Shown here: one piece after another, positions 59,630-62,129 of the stretch
How positions within the stretch are numbered: the first letter of the stretch is position 1
Layout of the letters: each line of letters starts with the position of its first letter
Made by a program: the position numbers and the translations under genes
Notes under the pieces: model-generated
The model's database searches: none
What the model was told of the DNA's origin: nothing
Seen by the model: only the letters and a program-made list of their open reading frames with translations
Assembly: GCA_000827265.1 (NCBI GenBank)
Contig: KN834800.1
Location: forward strand, 1-62,129
Direction of reading: 5' to 3'
Length of the DNA: 62,129 nt
DNA from: Collybiopsis luxurians FD-317 M1
Taxonomy: Eukaryota > Basidiomycota > Agaricomycetes > Agaricales > Omphalotaceae

Positions 59630-61238
59630 AAGAGTATCAGTGAGAAGAATAAAAATTGATTCTAAGTTGACCTTGGAATTTCTTGAATTTTAAATATGCA
59701 AGATTCTTGGTAAAGATATCTGCAATATTATTGTCAGTATAGAAGAGTTCAATTTCTCCTAGTTCAACTCATTGTCGAACATAATGATAACAAATTTCAA
59801 TATGCTTTGATCATTGTTCTTGTACTGGATTTTGTGCAATGAACAAAGCACCTTGATTATTGCCACATAAAGGTAGAGATCTAATCTCGATACCTATTTC
59901 AGAGAAGAGTGATCTAATCCACATCAGCTGTTGGCAAGAGTCTGAAAGAGCCATATATTCAGCTTTAGTAGAAGAGAGTGCAACAGTTTTTTGTTTATGA
60001 GAAGTCCAGCAGATTGGTCCATTAGCAAGTTTAACAATCATGCCAGTGTGAGATTTGCAATCATCTGAATCTGATGCCCAATCTGAGTTGCAATGTGCAA
60101 GAAAACCTTCTTCTGAAGATCCATCAAATACAAGTTCATAGTTCTTTGTGTGTAGTAAATAATGAACTATATATAAGGCTTTAGTAAGATGATCTTTTGA
60201 AGGGTTTGCACTATATTGACTTAGTTTGATTACTGCATAAGCAATATCAGGTCTTGTACCTAGCATCAAATATAATAGAGATTCAATGACACTTTGAAAG
60301 CATTGGCATAATTCTACATCCACTTTTCCAGTGTTTTCAGTAGGATTATACACTGAAGGTAAAGGAGTCCTTGCTTCTTTAGTGTCAACCATTTGGAATC
60401 TTTCAATAACCTTTTGAAGATAAGGTCATTGATGAGGAATAAGTTTTCTTTTGGAGTGATCATGTTGGATCTGCATTGCCAAAAATTCCTTTGGTTCGCC
60501 AAGATCATGACATTCCCAAATCTTCATGAATTCATGCTTCCTTTTCATTACAAGGTCCTTATTAGATCCCATGAATAAAGCATGATCTACATATATAATA
60601 GCAATTACAGTTTGCCCTTTTTCTTTGAAGATATATACACCAGCATCTGAAATACAGTGCTTAAATCCCAGTTTACCCATGGAGGCATTACATTCCTTCC
60701 ACCAGGATAAGCTTGCTTGTTTCAGACTGTAGAGTGCTCAGTGTAGTTTCCAAACCTTGTTTCCATCCTTAACAAAGCCTTCAGGTTGTTCCATGTAGAT
60801 TTCTTCATCAAGTTTGCCATAGAGAAAAGCCTGTTTGATGTCAAATGCCTGGATTTCCCAGTCCTCTAATGCAGCTAAGGCAAGAAGTAATTTTACAGTT
60901 TCAAATTGCACTACAGGCAAGAACAACTTGTTATAGTCAACTCCTTCTATTTGTGAGAATCCTTTAGTGGCAAGTTGGGCTTTCCTTTGATTGTCTGATT
61001 TTATGTTAAAAACCCATCTGCATTTTATGGGTTTATGTCCTTCTGGAAGTTTAACTTCCTCATATACTGTATGTTTCTTTAATCCATTGATTTCATCTTT
61101 ACATGCTTGATCCCATTCTTTATGCTCTTTAGGAGGTAAATGTTGGTAGTGTTTTCTCAAAGTCCAATGAGATGGGTTATTAAAACCCATAGCTTGTCTG
61201 TCAAGATCATCAATCATGGCAGTTGGGATATGTTCCAA
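59630..61238 (-). pseudogene. Ty1/copia reverse transcriptase-RNase H, inactive
   Basis: The minus strand carries most of the copia RT: EWDQACKDEINGLKKHTVYE, CRWVFNIKSD, FDIKQAFLYGKLDEEIYMEQ, PEGFV and ALYSLKQASLSWW. Further on are IIYVDHALFMG, LGTRPDIAYAVIKLSQYSAN, and RNase H with CNSDWASDSDD and VALSSTKAEYMALSD. The catalytic YVDD box reads YVDH. In-frame stops interrupt it after KVWKLH, after KLIPHQ and after NPVQEQ, plus one small gap near 60420. Integrase and gag are not visible upstream. The order and motifs are definitive for Ty1/copia. Confidence 0.9.
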
Positions 61239-61875
61239 GTGTCATGCTGTCCAAACAGGTACTGTGGATACTAAATATTGAACCTGCCTGTACAATTTTC
61301 AAGTCTCGCAGGCGGGCCTATTCATTTGGCCATTCATTGCACAATACAACACTATTCAATTGAATGGCATTATTAGGATACACAATTTATAAATGAGAAT
61401 CATATACAATTGTCATATATGTATGGCTGCAGCAAATATAAGTCAATGACATTTTATAAGGTAGCAATGGATTGCTGCAGAATCTATTTGCAGTAAATGG
61501 TCCTTCATTAGGCAGTAATTAATTTCAATGGCAGAATACATTTATTGGGCATGGGTCATTGAGAATTTTGTTATGGTGCTGATTTGCAGTCAACAGTTCT
61601 GAATAAGACAGCAATTAATTCCAATGGGAATGGTTTGCAGTGAATAGTCTTGTAGACCACAGCAATGATTTTTTTTTCATAGGTATTTTAGTGTATGATT
61701 TATCATGAAAGAGAACTTAATTTCAGTAGGATCTATTGGCAGTGGACAAATTTTTGAAAAGCAGCACTCAATTGCTACAGCAATTATTTACAGTGAATGT
61801 AGTATTAGGTGCCTCAGGAATTGTATTATCTGCAATCTTGTGGAAGGCAGCAACAGATTGCTTTATAATTTATTT
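61239..61875. other. Degenerate repeat-rich region leading into the minisatellite
   Basis: From about 61430 onward short blocks related to the 51-bp unit (TTTGCAGTNAA..., CAGCAATTAATT...) recur at irregular spacing. No gene. Confidence 0.45.
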
Positions 61876-62129
61876 GCAGTGAATGGTCTCACAGATGACA
61901 GCAATTAATGTCAGTAGCAATTATTTGCAGTGAATGTTTGCACTGATTACACCAATTAACTTCAGTAACAATTAGTATTTGCAATGAATGATCCCACAGA
62001 TGACAGCATTGGATTTTAGCAGCAATTATTTGCAGTGAAAGGTTCCACAGGTGACAGCAATTAATTTCAGTTGTAATTATGTGCAGTGAAAGGTCTCACA
62101 GATGACAGCAATTAATTTCCATAGCAGTT
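61876..62129. repeat. 51-bp minisatellite, at least five units, runs off the window
   Basis: Units start at 61876, 61927, 61981, 62032 and 62083, each beginning GCAGTGAAWG or close and containing CACAGATGACAGCAATTAAT. Lengths are 51, 54, 51, 51 and at least 47 bp (cut by the window end). Copies differ at several sites. All frames contain stops, so it is noncoding. Confidence 0.85.

Noticed and set aside
1..62129. CRISPR arrays, bacterial operons, tRNA or rRNA genes
   Set aside because: No regularly spaced repeats with unique spacers other than the minisatellite; genes are intron-rich; no convincing B-box/clover-leaf was seen by eye.

Overview
The window reads as nuclear DNA of a filamentous basidiomycete, most likely an Agaricomycete. 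Genes are broken by many short introns of about 45-70 bp with GTRNGT donors. Several families are typical of mushrooms: a DUF6533-type seven-helix protein, a Crinkler/RHS-like NTPase-nuclease, a heparinase II/III-like lyase and a SLIP-GC-type GTPase. The transposon remnants (pogo-like DDE, Ty1/copia, LINE, hAT and mariner MITEs) fit the same group. No tRNA, rRNA, CRISPR array or bacterial operon was recognised. All exon models were made by hand from splice signals and frame continuity; where I say a model closes, exon lengths sum to a multiple of three.

Layout. 1-2.6 kb holds transposon debris: a decayed pogo-type transposase and a hAT-type MITE. 3-36.7 kb is a gene-dense block with good CpG content: a secreted beta-sandwich protein, an FAD oxidoreductase, a BTB protein, a degraded Ser/Asn-rich gene, a long proline-rich coiled-coil protein, a 22-exon dynamin-like GTPase, malate dehydrogenase, a DUF6533 membrane protein, a membrane-anchored polysaccharide lyase, peroxisomal Lon protease, PIG-X/PBN1, RNA polymerase III subunit RPC10/RPC11 and a GH43 glycosidase.

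37-48 kb is an accessory island bounded by two copies of a 1.86-kb segmental duplication that encodes a predicted membrane/Ser-rich protein. Between the copies lie a Crinkler/RHS-like P-loop NTPase with a nuclease-like C-terminus, a small basic protein, a mariner MITE, a decayed multicopy repeat ORF and a 198-residue all-helical protein. 48.2-51.1 kb is a mitochondrial PPR-type gene.

51.7-62.1 kb is repeat-rich, AT-rich and strongly CpG-depleted. It begins with three nested TIR elements, continues through LINE and unidentified remnants to a decayed Ty1/copia element with a clear 3' LTR, and ends in a 51-bp minisatellite that runs off the window.

Housekeeping functions (MDH and Lon in organelle metabolism and quality control, PIG-X in GPI synthesis, RPC10 in Pol III, PPR in mitochondrial RNA) are simply neighbours, with no operon logic. 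GH43 and the lyase suggest plant or fungal polysaccharide turnover. The points most worth pursuing are the 37-48 kb island with its mosaic duplication, and a shared GCGCCC palindrome upstream of RPC10, the PPR gene and the decayed repeat ORF.
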